Origin: Cyrtodaria siliqua
Lineage: Eukaryota > Mollusca > Bivalvia > Adapedonta > Hiatellidae
NCBI GenBank assembly: GCA_037043455.1
Contig: JAWPHD010001832.1
Span: forward strand, 124,001-188,000
DNA: 64,000 bases
Direction of reading: 5' to 3'
The position numbers and the translations under genes are program-made. Shown one piece after another: positions 12,230 to 23,290 of this stretch (positions within the stretch are counted from its first letter, which is position 1; each line of letters starts with the position of its first letter). The notes below the pieces were generated by a model. That model searched no databases. It was given only the letters and a program-made list of their open reading frames with translations, and was not told the origin of the DNA.

Positions 12230-12425
12230 ACCCTGTTAAACAAAAAAAGCGGCCATTTTGCCACTGACCGTTCTAAGACGGTAGCCCTATCGTCAACTCA
12301 TTTGTGTTTGTGACGTCACATGCCTTGCTTCTTACTGGCATTGTTGTTTGTTCTAATGCGTGTTTTGGGTGGTTGACTGTTTTCTGTTAAAGCTACATTT
12401 CCTGTTCGACTTTTATCACACTCTT
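12230..12425 (+). mobile_element. Family A tail fragment
   Basis: Plus-strand 'TTGCCACTGACCGTTCTAAG' and 'GGTAGCCCTATCGTCAACTC', then 'GGTTGACTGTTTTCTGTTAA'. Truncated at both ends. Confidence 0.55.
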
Positions 12426-12449
12426 CCATGTCCACCGCCATATGCATGC

Positions 12450-13220
12450 CATTTTCGGGATGGTTAAAATGTTGTACTGTTGATTTTATGAATATTGAGT
12501 TCTGCTCAACCCGGAGCTAGAGGGCGTGAGCGGTAGCTAGCATATTTCACTATCCCTCATGAACAGTCTCAATCAAACCGAGACTGCAATATTTCGTTTG
12601 TGTCGTGCTCGACCGTTTCTTTTTTATAGCACAGTAGCCTTGCTTGTGCAGTGTGGTGGCAGTAAAACGTCTCCCCGCGCTTGCAATCAGTACTGTTATT
12701 CATTCGATCTTTGGAGATCGCTGAGCCCGATACTTATATTTAGTTATCGGTGGTACATTTTCAATTTCTTTTGTATTCTTACTTTATTTTTGATTCGGTG
12801 GTTCCACTACTCCGGCCGATAAAAGGCTCTGGGTATTGTTTAACCACTCATAGGATATGTTGTCTGCTTTTTGATACGCAGGCTTCATAACCGCTGCTCC
12901 CAACTAAATTCCATTATGTTTATTTCGCCCTTCGGGGCATTTAATTGTATTAGATACTGGGACCATACGCCGTTCGACATGGGGAAGCGTTACACTCCAT
13001 GGCCACCCACCGCCATATACATGCCATCTTCGGGATGGTAAAAAATTTGTACTGTTGATTTTTTGAATATTGAGTTCTGTTCAACCAGGGGCTAGAGAGT
13101 GTGAGCGGTAGCTAGCATATTTCACTACCGCTCATGAAAAGTCTCAATCAAACCGAGACTGCAATATTTCGTTTGTGTCGTGCTCGGCCGTTTCCTAAGG
13201 TCCATTATCATACTCTTTTC
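12450..13220 (+). repeat. Two tandem family Z copies
   Basis: A short Z copy (about 12,450-12,615) is followed by a longer one (12,600-13,220). The longer copy includes the upstream block with 'GATCTTTGGAGATCGCTGAG' and 'TTCATAACCGCTGCTCCCAA'. Both contain the CAGTCTC...GAGACTG stem-loop. No coding frame is shared between copies. Confidence 0.65.
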
Positions 13221-13430
13221 TGTATACCTGTTTATATATATAGTGAGGCATACATATATTTCTTGCATACCGGACAAGGATATCCGCCATTTTACCGGGG
13301 CTAGATATTTCCATCTCGCCCTAGGGTCGAGATAGAATTCACGCGCGCCAACATCCGGTATGCACGAAAACATGCAAAACATTAGTATCTGGCGGCGTCG
13401 ACGCACAACATGTCTCTGATATGCAAGAAA

Positions 13431-13583
13431 AAGAATATATCATGGGTATTCATTTCGGATAGGAAATTCCAATCCTCGGTATAAGTGTTTAATCGGAACC
13501 TCGGCAGAACCTCGGTTCCGATAAAACACCTATACCTCGGGTTGGAATTCCCTATCTTCACCTGATACCCATGAAATATTCTT
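13431..13583. mobile_element. Hairpin MITE
   Basis: Two arms of about 70 bp are imperfect inverted copies. The left arm begins 'AAGAATATATCATGGGTAT' and the right arm ends 'ATACCCATGAAATATTCTT'. The centre is near 13,508. Almost the whole element is self-complementary. Confidence 0.65.
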
Positions 13584-13654
13584 ATAATCTGCTATAGTGC
13601 ACGGTTGTATAACACATTGAACGCAAGAATATAAAAAAGTATGAAAGGAGAAAT

Positions 13655-13985
13655 TGCAGTTTGATTGCAATTGACTGAGACTGTTCATAAATGGTAGTGA
13701 AAAGTGATTGCTACGTTTACGCCATCTAGCCCCCCGGGTTAGCAGAACTCAATATTTGAAATGTCAATAGTACATAAATTTGAGCCATCCCGAAGATGGT
13801 ATGCATATGGCGGTGAACTTGAACCTTCAATGAGGTATTTTCACACCATTCTATGGCCAGCGGCGTATAGTCTCAGTTTCTAACAAAACGCTTTGCCATA
13901 AACGAGAAAACAATGGGCGAAATAAACAAAATGGAACTTAGTTGGAAGTAGAGCTTATGAAGCCTATGTATCACACGTAACAGTC
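13655..13985 (-). repeat. Family Z repeat
   Basis: Minus-strand copy with 'TTGATTGCAATTGACTGAGA' (decayed stem-loop), 'AGCAGAACTCAATATT' and 'CCATCCCGAAGATGG'. It ends at the block matching CAGGCTTCATA. Confidence 0.6.
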
Positions 13986-14137
13986 ATGACGATTAGAGTA
14001 ACTTTATTTTCTGATAGTAAACAATAAACACTACATTTATATTGTTTAATAAATCAAAACAGTATTACAAATAATACTTTTAATATTCTTGGTTAACTGT
14101 AATCTTCAAACAGATAATGTAAGCTCTATTTAAATGG

Positions 14138-14369
14138 GTTGATGCACTATTTTCAAACAATGTTTATTTCAAAGGACTCTGGAAAACTTGAAAAAAGCTG
14201 TAAGGGCTATCAAAATGCAATGAAAAATAAAATAGGTATGACCTATTTGTAAAGAAACACAAATGGAGGCGGCCATCTTTGAACGATAACGTTTTTGATA
14301 ATTCTTTCAGCTATTTTAAGGTTGTTAGAGCCCTTTTAAATACATCCTGTTTGAAAATAGTGCATCAAC
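14138..14369. mobile_element. 232-bp MITE with perfect 22-bp TIRs
   Basis: The first 22 bp (14,138-14,159, starting GTTGATGCACTATTTTCAAA) are the exact reverse complement of the last 22 bp (14,348-14,369). The internal sequence is non-coding. No convincing target-site duplication was found by eye. Confidence 0.75.
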
Positions 14370-14900
14370 TATATCACTTCTAAGCAATCGAAACCGTGGA
14401 CATGACGTGTGAAATATATGGATATAACACAGACCATCTAGAGAGTTACTGATGTCATGCATTAGTAAAAAAGTAGATTTTATTTAATATGTCGCTTTTT
14501 ATAATTGTGATGCTTGCATGTCTATCATCAATTGGCATGTCCATGGTTTTCCTGTTTTCCCTCTTAATGGTACGTTCATATAATTGAAATCAGCTCCAAA
14601 TGCATGGGTTTGTTTTTATCTAATTATGAATGATATAGAAGAACTTTGGAGATATGATATTTATATATTGACTAATGTTCAAGACTCTAACGCATTTTAA
14701 AGTATGTTTGTATGTATGATCTTTATTTCCTCCAGTTGAATGAAGAGTAAATATGTTACATAAATAAAAATGGTATTTAACTAATTAATAAGAATAAACA
14801 TACTACTCGAAATTACAATAGTAGCCTAAATATATACACACTTTCCTGCAACTGTTTATCACCATAGAGTACAAATGACGCATACAAATGTTTAATGTAT
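14370..14900. other. No recognisable feature
   Basis: AT-rich, without long frames or matches to the repeats listed here. Confidence 0.45.
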
Positions 14901-14904
14901 GTTG

Positions 14905-15440
14905 CATTGAGTACCATGTCATCTGGGTACGTCTCTGCTTAACTGTTCATCTATCGACCCGAGCAGGGTTAACGTTAATTGTTCGTAATCTGATGCATTT
15001 AATATATCATGCAAAGACTTGCTGAATTTGTCCCAATACTTTTATTGGTTTAATAAGGGTGACACGTCATACGTATCTGGGGTAAGGTATTGACGTAATC
15101 TTCTAAACCTCTTGCAGTCATCGCTTAACATCATTCGGGATATTCTTTATGCTTCTTCGAAGAGGCAGACGCATGCTCTTCCAACGGTCATTTGATATAT
15201 ATATGCACCAGTGACTAAATCTAAACTGGTACAGCTCGTATTTATTAAGAATCTTTGCAACATCGGGAATGAATCCAATACTGCTGTTAGAACACTTAGA
15301 TACTACATATATATTGAACATAACGGTAAACATATACCAGACGCGTCCTCTATCACATTCCGTGTCGTTTTAGATTTCAATTTCATTTTCGTCCACTTAT
15401 TTTCCATTTCATTCCAAAACTACTCCACTGCAATTGCCAA
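14905..15440 (-). pseudogene. Coding-like remnant, possibly LINE C-terminus
   Basis: On the minus strand, 15,118-15,333 encodes 71 codons (includes FIPDVAKILNKYELYQF). A shifted frame below it (about 14,905-15,120) reads YWDKFSKSLHDILNAS and onward with a single internal stop. The composition and the KILNKY-like segment recall C-terminal regions of molluscan LINEs, but no diagnostic cysteine cluster is visible. An unrelated decayed gene is equally possible. Confidence 0.22.
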
Positions 15441-15684
15441 TCAAGATTTCTCATTCGCAGTTCTCTTAATAAAAATAAAGCAAAATTAAGCCATTTTTCA
15501 ACTATCACCTTTTATATGAAAGGTGTTATCAGATATTCTTCAATTCTCTGTCATTAGTATTCCATATAGTTCTTTCAAATTATTCACAAACAGACGTCTT
15601 CCTGCAACATTTGCTGACGTTCTGAACTCAATCACTGGTCTTCTTGTAGTTGAAATGTCCATTAACTAGAAACGACAGTTTTTA

Positions 15685-15975
15685 TTAAGTGTGATCGTGT
15701 CTATGTTTCTGTGATGCCATGATGACAACCTTATACAATGAAGGTTTCATGAGCCTTGCACGCGCTGTAAACCAGTTCGAAGAAGACAGCTTCGGTTTTG
15801 TTGCACGTGAATCAAAATTCACACGTGACCTTGGTGTGCTGGAAATATCATGACCCTCACTGTCTGACGAGTCAACCTCTTTCTCGTGTTCTATTTCCAT
15901 TAACACTGCTTGGAACGTATCTGATCCTTTCGGCAGTATTTCCATTTTATCAAATTGCAATTTCTTTCCCGACAT
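15685..15975 (-). CDS. Unidentified 96-codon ORF
   Basis: The protein starts MSGKKLQFDKMEILPKGSD, has an acidic stretch (EIEHEKEVDSSDSEGHD) and a basic C-terminal half (FTARARLMKPSLYK...). No family is recognised and no repeat in the window matches it. After the codons for SLYK a GTTGTC could serve as a weak donor. Downstream on the same strand (15,540-15,665), after a TTTCTAG, an open stretch encodes MDISTTRRPVIEFRTSANV and 20 more residues, so a two-exon gene is conceivable. It could equally be a chance ORF; transcript evidence would decide. Confidence 0.3.
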   Translation of the reverse strand: MSGKKLQFDKMEILPKGSDTFQAVLMEIEHEKEVDSSDSEGHDISSTPRSRVNFDSRATKPKLSSSNWFTARARLMKPSLYKVVIMASQKHRHDHT

Positions 15976-15979
15976 ACTA

Positions 15980-17040
15980 ATGTCTTGCGTTAAAGTATAT
16001 TGTATCTACTCACATTAAGTGATTAATATGTCCTCTCTGTTTTTATACAGCTGTTTAATTTCAGCGACTGTTTTGTTTTCTTAACTTTGAGTTTTGATAA
16101 TTGCAGACGAATTGGACGTATATATACTACCAGTTTGTGTTTGTTGTTTTAGTGAAAATCTGACTAAGCTAATTTACATTAGCCGCTTTAATACCAAAGT
16201 CAAATATTTATCTTTCTTCGACAATCGACAGTGACGACAACATCGCCACCATATATAAATAAATACAGAGATCGCGTGTACGGATAATTAGGTAAATTAA
16301 CTAGGGTTTATTAACATTAAAGTAAGCTTCTCCGCAAATAATTGGCATACCTTCGTACACTCACGTATATTTCCCATTAAAGTTTTAATTGGCATACTGG
16401 TCTTGTTTACATGCGTCACCCCTTTGACGTTCCTTTACAATATACTTTTATAACATGTTTTCTGTCCTTCGAAAAGAAAAGTTGTTTTTGTTGCAATTAT
16501 GCATTTTTAAAACATATAACATTTAACTTTCGGATTTTTTAGTGAGTCATTCACATTTGAATGCATTATTTGTCTTATTGATTGTAAGAAAAAACAGTCG
16601 GACGAACATTAATATTAATCACACAGCCATATGTCATCCTTTTCTGAGCGATTGTACGCAGATTGCGAACTTCTTGGTGAACGAGACTAGGTGAACATTT
16701 AAATTGTGCATTTATAACACCCCATCCACAGTATTACATAATATTTATTGTATAATAGGTTAAACCTATAGAGCGAGCACAGTTCCTATTTTTAATTGCC
16801 ATATATAACCAGAGAGACAGGTCTACCTGTTAAATATTTATAGACCATTACATGTTCCTCTCGTCCCCAAATAGTCAAGGAGACAGGATAACGCATGAAA
16901 TGCAACTCTAAGTTTATCTCGTCTCGATCCAGTCTGGATCTACAAATGTCGCAGAGATAGAAAAACTGGGACCTACGGACTGCCGTTCTTAATCGTTCAC
17001 GCGTAAGCTAACAGCGCTGGGATACTTGCTATATCAGTCA
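15980..17040. other. No recognisable feature
   Basis: AT-rich, no long frames, no repeat-family match seen. Confidence 0.45.
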
Positions 17041-17044
17041 AGCT

Positions 17045-17690
17045 AAATATCTAAATATCCACGAGAGTCATACTAATGAAAACTAAAAGATCTAAATATC
17101 CACGAGATTCATACTGATACAACCTAAAAGATCTAAATATCCACGAGATTCATACTGTTACAACCTAAAAGATCTAAATATCCACGAGAGTCATACTGAT
17201 ACAACCTAAAATATCTAAACATCCACGAGATTCATACTGATACAACCTAAAAGATCTAAATATCCACGAGAGTCATACTGATATAACCTAAGATATCTAA
17301 ATATCCACGAGATTCATACTAATGAAACCTAAAAGATCTAAATATCCACGAGATTCATACTGATACAACCTAAAAGATCTAAATATCCACGAGATTCATA
17401 CTGATACAACCTAAAATATCTAAATATCCACGAGATTCATACTGATACAACCTAAAAGATCTAAATATGCACGAGAGTCATACTGATACAACCTAAAATA
17501 TATAAATATCCACGAGATTCATACTGATACAACCTAAAATATCTAAATATCCACGAGAGTCATACTGATACAACCTAAAATATCTAAATATCTACGAGTT
17601 TCATACTGATACAACCTAAAATATCTAAATATCCACGAGATTCATACTGATACAACCTAAAATATACATAATCCATGAAACGTATACTGA
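17045..17690. repeat. 41-bp minisatellite, about 15 copies
   Basis: The unit reads approximately 'AAATATCCACGAGATTCATA' plus 'CTGATACAACCTAAAAGATCT'. Alternating variants (GAGATTC/GAGAGTC, AAAAGATC/AAAATATC) are interspersed. The array decays at its right end (17,660-17,690). Confidence 0.92.
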
Positions 17691-18033
17691 TACAACAGCA
17701 CCCAGCTTCCATAAGGATTCATACCAATATGTTATCGATCGTTTATGACATTTATGACATGAGGCAATTTTTGAAACGGTTGAAATAATCTTTGATTAAG
17801 CCATTTTCCTAATCCACTTTTTTAAGTTGTGTGTTCAACTAGTTTAAAACTAGTATTGTCTGTAATCATTATAATTATGTATATTTAGAATAAGCTATTG
17901 TTTAAATAGTCATTTGGATTTGCTTAAATTTTGTGTACATCACTTCGTAATATGTTTTAACCAAATCTTGCATATCAATATATGGTTATAGAGATGGGGA
18001 ATTATCGATATTCGAGATACCCAATATAATCCA

Positions 18034-18064
18034 GCGCAAATGGATTCTCGACGAAAACCAGTCA
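18034..18064 (+). repeat. 31-bp inverted-repeat partner of 20,307-20,337
   Basis: Exact reverse complement of 20,307-20,337 (starts GCGCAAATGGATTCTCGACG). This copy lies outside the tandem duplication and its partner inside it. Confidence 0.8.
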
Positions 18065-18358
18065 GGATTGCGCGACGATCGGTTGCGCCACAAAAAGTCA
18101 ATACTATCTGTATTATGTAATTATTCGACATAACAATGACATAGTATAAAACTGTCACGGTTTCCTGACGATTGTAATTCTAATGTCACGGTTTCTCCCT
18201 TACAGCGTCAAGGATTTTCTACGACAATCACAGGGTTATCTAATGGAGGGATTTATAGCTTCTAGCAGGTTTGAGTTTCTTATGAAGAAGGATCTTCCAT
18301 ATGCATAAAGGAAGTAGATGTTAGTACATCTATGGAAGATGAAAGTGGTGAGTCCACC

Positions 18359-18545
18359 TTAAAAGGACACATGGCAATCGAGTTTAGTCAAACTCATGGC
18401 GTCACGTTCCCTTAGTTTTTCTACATAAAAATTGCATTTGTTTAATCACCAATATTAATTATAGTTAATATTATAAGGAAAAATTGTTTTTGCATATAAC
18501 TAACTTTTGATTATATTTCATCAGTAATATGTTCAAAGCTATGGT
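18359..18545 (+). mobile_element. MITE with TTAAARGGACACAYGGC end, containing the duplication breakpoint
   Basis: Starts TTAAAAGGACACATGGCAAT and matches the reverse complement of 20,947-21,268 over most of its length (shared 'CACCAATATTAATTATA'-like and 'TTTTGCATAT' blocks). The right end is missing or diverged. The 5.56-kb duplication begins 22 bp inside it. Confidence 0.6.
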
Positions 18546-18573
18546 AGAATAAGGGAAAAGGTTGAACATTACA

Positions 18574-19881
18574 ATAGGATTATTACTAGAGTAGTGTGTT
18601 CTGGAAGTTTGTATCAACCCGAGTAGGTAAATGACAGATCAAGGATCTCACGATAGGCGGAGCCTCGAGTGTGATCCTTGATCTGGCATTTACCTACAAT
18701 AGGTGATCAAACCTTCCAGAACACGCTACTCTAGTAATGATCCTTTTATTATATACCTCCTACACATGATCATTTCTGTTGCATACGTATGCAATAAAGA
18801 AGGTTTCTAAATGTTTCGAGGCTTATTTTTTGATAAAGCGTAGAAGGGAAATGGGACGTAGTTTAATATATTTGGGGGTGTAGCTACAGCTTACAAGTTA
18901 AAGTTCATTGTTGCGACGTACTTGTTTTGTTTGTTTGACGTAACGTCGTCTTGACGCTCTCGTGCAAATTGGTGTAAATGCGAGCATTATTAGGAATTTC
19001 CCTGTTCTATTTTAAGTAGGATAGTGATACGGAATCTATTTTCAGTAGCATACTGATACGGATTCAGAAAACCTCTAGAGATGATACAGGTTTTTGCATT
19101 CCACTATAAGAAAATGAAAGTACTATGTAATGTATATAATTATTGATAGGTATATAATAAAACCTGAAGAAGTTTTCTGAATCCGTATCAGTATGCTACT
19201 AAATCGCATTTACGAGAACGTCCAGACGACGTTACGTCAAACAAACAAAACAAGTACGTCGCACCAACTCTAGTAATAATCCTATTTTATTATATACCTA
19301 TCAATAATTATATACATAGTACCTTCATTTTCTTACAGTGGAATACAAAAACCTGTATCACCTCTAGAGGTTTTCTGAATCCGTTTCAGTATGCTACTAA
19401 AAATAGATTCCGTATCGCTATCCTACTTAAAATAGAATCTGGAAATTCCTAAAAATGCACGCATTTACACCAGTTTCCACGAGAACGCCAAGACGACGTT
19501 TCGTCAAACAAACAAAACAAGTACGTCACACCAATGAACTTTAACTTGTAAGTTGTAGCTACACCCCCAAATATATTAAGATACGCCCATTTTTCTTCTG
19601 CGCTTTATTGAAAACAAGCCTTGAAACATTTATAAATCTTCTTTATTGCATACGTACGCAATAGAAATGTAAATATTATATTTTTTAATCGTATGTAGGA
19701 GGTATGTAATAAAAGGATCATTACTAGAGTAACGTGTTCTGGATTTTTATTTATCTCGTAGGTAAATGCCAGATCAAAGATCACACTCGAGGCTCCGCCT
19801 CTCGTGATCTTTGATCTGTCTTTTACCTACTCGAGGTGATTCAAACGTCCAGAACACGTTACTCTAGTAATAATCCTATTG
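18574..19881. mobile_element. Foldback element with palindromic ends
   Basis: The outer ~170 bp at each side (18,574-18,746 and 19,711-19,881) are each nearly perfect palindromes (ATTACTAGAGTAACGTGTTC ... and its complement). The intervening bodies (18,746-19,155 and 19,265-19,705) are inverted copies of one another (shared 'TTGGGGGTGTAGCTACA', 'ACTTGTTTTGTTTGTTTGAC'). No coding frame. The core recurs at 24,135, 25,272, 29,853 and 30,352. Confidence 0.75.
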
Positions 19882-19974
19882 TATTTAAATATATGCAAGT
19901 AGGTTAAACATACACGTTACTGGTTTAAAGTCAGAATGATACTGGATTAATAAATCGAAATGCTTATTTTAATG

Positions 19975-20095
19975 CTCAACCCGGGGCTAGAGGGCTTGAA
20001 CAGTAGCAAGCATTTTTCACTACCGTCTCAATCAAACCGACACTGCAATATTTTTTTGTATTTATCGTGTTCGGCGATTTCCAAATTTCTCATTT
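19975..20095 (+). repeat. Family Z fragment
   Basis: 'AATGCTCAACCCGGGGCTAG', the AGGGCTTGAACAGTAGCAAG block and a mutated stem-loop (GTCTC...GACAC). Repeated at 25,536-25,656 by the large duplication. Confidence 0.6.
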
Positions 20096-20306
20096 TACGC
20101 TCTGTGTCTCTTTAACGAGTACACCAGTGAATACAAACGTGTAGTATGATGGTATTTACGCTACACTATTTAACTGATATATCGGCGTTTAATGATATAG
20201 TTCGGAATGAAAACTAGCTAAAATACCAAATAGATTCGTTGGTAAACAGACATCGTTGAGAAGCATTGACAACCGATACCACTACCGTTGCGCACCACTA
20301 TCGTAG

Positions 20307-20337
20307 TGACTGGTTTTCGTCGAGAATCCATTTGCGC
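20307..20337 (-). repeat. 31-bp inverted-repeat partner of 18,034-18,064
   Basis: Exact reverse complement of 18,034-18,064, separated by 2.24 kb that includes the foldback element. A third copy exists at about 25,868-25,898 through the duplication. Confidence 0.8.
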
Positions 20338-20387
20338 ATTTAGCGGGTTTACACCCAGTGTATGTAAAACAGAGTGCCTGGATATAC

Positions 20388-20463
20388 CGAGGGCTCAGCG
20401 CAAAACTATTCTATCTCCTTCTTTATTCATATTTAGTTAGAATAGTTTTGCGCTGAGCCCTCG
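20388..20463. repeat. Perfect 26-bp hairpin
   Basis: Arms 20,388-20,413 and 20,438-20,463 are exact inverse complements (left arm starts CGAGGGCTCAGCGCAAAACT) with a 24-nt loop. Duplicated at 25,949-26,024 without change. Confidence 0.85.
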
Positions 20464-20946
20464 ATACGGTCCTGTGAAGGTAAGGGTTATGTTCTCTTTT
20501 GTGGAATCCCCTTGAAAGCGCATTAACAAAAGAAAGAAAACAGAACGCAAATAATCCTGAATCTATTTTCTTGCGGTTTAATATGTTGTACATTTGTATC
20601 TAGACAGTGCTATACTTCAAGTTGAATAATAAATACAATCTTTATGAAAGTGTGTATCGATCAATACCCAGCTAATGTCATACTCAATGTCATGTGTTTA
20701 TTGAATAATTCACATATTGAGCAAATATGTATTTATAATTCATGGGTAGCACTGCCTAGATAGTGAGTTCTAATTGTTATATGTTTCAAATGCATTCTCA
20801 ATGGGCTTACATAAAAGGGGACATAATTTTAAATTCCATTATTTAAAATAACATGATTCCAATGCCTGTTTAACTTATATTTTGACAGTATACAAGGTAA
20901 TACTTGTTCTTAAAATACTCATTGTGGTACGTTTTTAGTCAGTATT

Positions 20947-21268
20947 TTAAAGGGACACACGGCGATCTTGAAGATTTTATCAATCGTTGAAATCAGCGTA
21001 CCGATTTATTTATCCAGTATCATTTTGACTTTGATTTGAACCTGCTTGCATATAATTTATTAAAAAAAATGAGTCTTATTTTACCAAAGGTTTAAAATAT
21101 TAAATTTTTATTTGTGCTATATAATCTGAAGGTAGTAATATGCAAAACCAATTTGCTTTATACTATACGTATAATTAATATTAATGATTGAACAAGCCCA
21201 ATTTAAGTAGCAAAACTAACGGGACGCCGTGAGTTTTAAAAAGTCAAAAGTGCCATGTTTCCCTTTAA
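20947..21268 (-). mobile_element. 322-bp MITE with TTAAAGGGA ends
   Basis: The left end TTAAAGGGACACACGGCG and the right end (complement TTAAAGGGAAACATGGCA) form imperfect TIRs of about 25 bp. The reverse complement matches the MITE at 18,359. Duplicated at 26,508-26,828, where the 1-bp indel between duplication copies falls. Confidence 0.65.
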
Positions 21269-21382
21269 TGCTTGCTAATTATACAAAATAATATTATTGT
21301 TCAACATTATGTTGGAAAAAAACTATTTGCACACATGACTGAACCAAAAAGTAGCCAAACTCACACCAAAGCTGTAATACCA

Positions 21383-21605
21383 GTTTTCTTTTGTTTGTTT
21401 GTTTGTTTGTATGGTGTTTTACGTCATTTTCAACACATGTAAGATTATATATGACGATCGATTTTTTGTGGTGGAGGAAGACCACCCACTCTTCCTGTGT
21501 AGAACCAGTACTGTATACCTCCCGCCATCCTTAGTAATCGACACTTCCTGACTTACAAGTCGAGTCCCCAGTGGGATTCGAACCCGTAGCGATGTAATAC
21601 CAGAT
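21383..21605 (-). mobile_element. tRNA-derived SINE
   Basis: Minus strand: B-box GGTTCGAATCCC (about 21,584), body with 'CAGTACTGGTTCTACACAGG', then the tail 'TGACGTAAAACACCATACAA' and (ACAA)n. The same family occurs at 34,385-34,600 and 51,665-51,905. Duplicated at 26,943-27,165. Confidence 0.7.
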
Positions 21606-21984
21606 TTAACCCATCTATTGTGTTATAATAATGAAACACTATCTGCCTGTTACATATTTTACCAATACACATTTAAAATACCCTTAGTCGAATTAGAGTA
21701 TGCGTCAAAAGAATGTGTTTTTTAATTCAATTCAAGATACGGTAAGGAATACGATAACAAATACATACATTTTGAAAATCTAATGTTGACGTTGATAATT
21801 GATCATTTAAAAGCAGTGCATAGTTGCATCAAATGAAGTTAAGAAACCATTTATAATTTGGTTTACTCGGTAGCTTTCCCACTCTTGAATCCATCACTAA
21901 CAAATACACCGTCTTTTTCACATCAATGGTACACCAGGGAATCCAATTCCTGATGAATTTCCACCATTTCATGCATATTTAGAT

Positions 21985-22240
21985 CATAAACAACCACAAT
22001 CAACATAAACAACCACACTCAACATAAACAACCACAATCAAAGGAAGACACGTTCTTGTCTTGTCACAGTTTAGGACGTCTTGGCAATTATACACTTATC
22101 AATGTTTTCTCCACCTCGGGGGCGACGGGCATACCCAGTGGACACATCGGGGGCGACGGGCATACCCAGTGGACACCTCGGGGGCGACGGGCATACCCAG
22201 TGGACACCTCAGGGTCGACGGGCATACCCAGTGGAATTCG
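21985..22240. repeat. Two adjacent minisatellites (19-bp and 31-bp units)
   Basis: Three copies of 'AACATAAACAACCACAATC' (21,985-22,040), then four copies of a unit containing 'GGGGGCGACGGGCATACCCA' (22,108-22,235). Both are duplicated at 27,545-27,800, with one substitution in the last 31-bp unit. Confidence 0.9.
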
Positions 22241-22699
22241 ACAAATAAAGGGAGAACACTTATAGGTGCATTATTTAAGGTCAGAAAAAAAACATCGACA
22301 CAATTCTGAAACAAAATCATTTATAATGTACGTATGGGGTTTAACGTCACTTTTACAATCGTTCATATGACAACGAAGCAGTTGGCTCTACATTAACCTG
22401 TATATTGCTGCAACACTGGCATACCAAGCCGTAGACAAATGCCATGATACCCACCCAGTCAAATCGCTCCGATCCGTCCTATTACTAACATGTGTATGCT
22501 GATCGTCAAGCAAAGGTGCTGCAAGTCAAGGGTGCTGCAAGTACCATTTTCATCGCCGCGCCTTTATAAAAAGGAACATAATTGAGTCTAGATTATATAA
22601 AATAAATGATAATAATAAAACTATAAACAGAACTACAGTCACGGTTTTATAAGAAAGGTTTTTAATTTGTTTATAAAGAAAATGTTATATGTCCAACAG

Positions 22700-23290
22700 G
22701 AAGAGTAGTATTCACAGACTACAGTTACTCCAACAAGTATTACAACGCAAAGGTGATTCAAAAAGTACATCAAACACACATTCAGTAAAAAAGCACATCA
22801 CAAACATATGAAGGTTGACAACAGGTGTACCGCCTTGGAACGGTTAGTGGCCAAAGGGACCATCGGGGAGTTTAAACCGGTTCGAGGGTGCACCAAACCT
22901 CACTCTCATCATCCCTAAACAACAGGGCCCCATTTTATGAAACAACTTACGACCATTTTGATCGTAAATCAATTTCTTAAATGCTTCACTATTAATTACA
23001 CTTTTAAAATAAACATGATTTCATTTCACTTTCTTATACATGTGATATTTCTGCACTACGTGCACACATAATTATCTACATTGAATGTTAAGGTGAAAAC
23101 CAGTGAATGATTTTAAAATTTGAGACTTATCGTAAGATGTTTAATAAAACAGGCCCCAGGACAGTGCAAATAAAAATAATCCCCACAGAGTTAACCCAAA
23201 AACAGAAATGTTCATCAAAAGATAAGGGAAGACAATCCCAACTAACACATATTACGATCGTTGGTGATTTAGCTCCCTTATAAAATAAGA
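22700..23290 (-). mobile_element. Family A tail interrupted by a MITE
   Basis: Minus-strand A tail ('TACCGCCTTGGAACGGTTAG', 'GAGGGTGCACCAAACCTCAC') that stops at 22,924 and resumes at 23,158 with 'GGACAGTGCAAATAAAAATA', the expected continuation in other A copies. Duplicated at 28,260-28,850. Confidence 0.6.
22925..23157. mobile_element. MITE with GGGGCC... TIRs nested in family A
   Basis: Ends GGGCCCCATTTTATGAAACA and (complement) GGGGCCTGTTTTATTAAACA form imperfect ~28-bp TIRs, each followed by a CTTACGA-like motif. It lies exactly between two halves of an A tail. Duplicated at 28,485-28,717. Confidence 0.75.

Noticed and set aside
17045..17690. CRISPR-like direct repeat array
   Set aside because: Units are contiguous with no unique spacers, and the context is eukaryotic; it is a minisatellite.
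18206..18344. Exon bounded by TTTCTCCCTTACAG and GTGAGT
   Set aside because: All three frames contain stops between the two splice-like sites, and no adjoining exon was found.
22061..22320. Overlapping ORFs on both strands with Gly/His-rich repeats
   Set aside because: They are translations of a 31-bp minisatellite and have no start, splice or family support.
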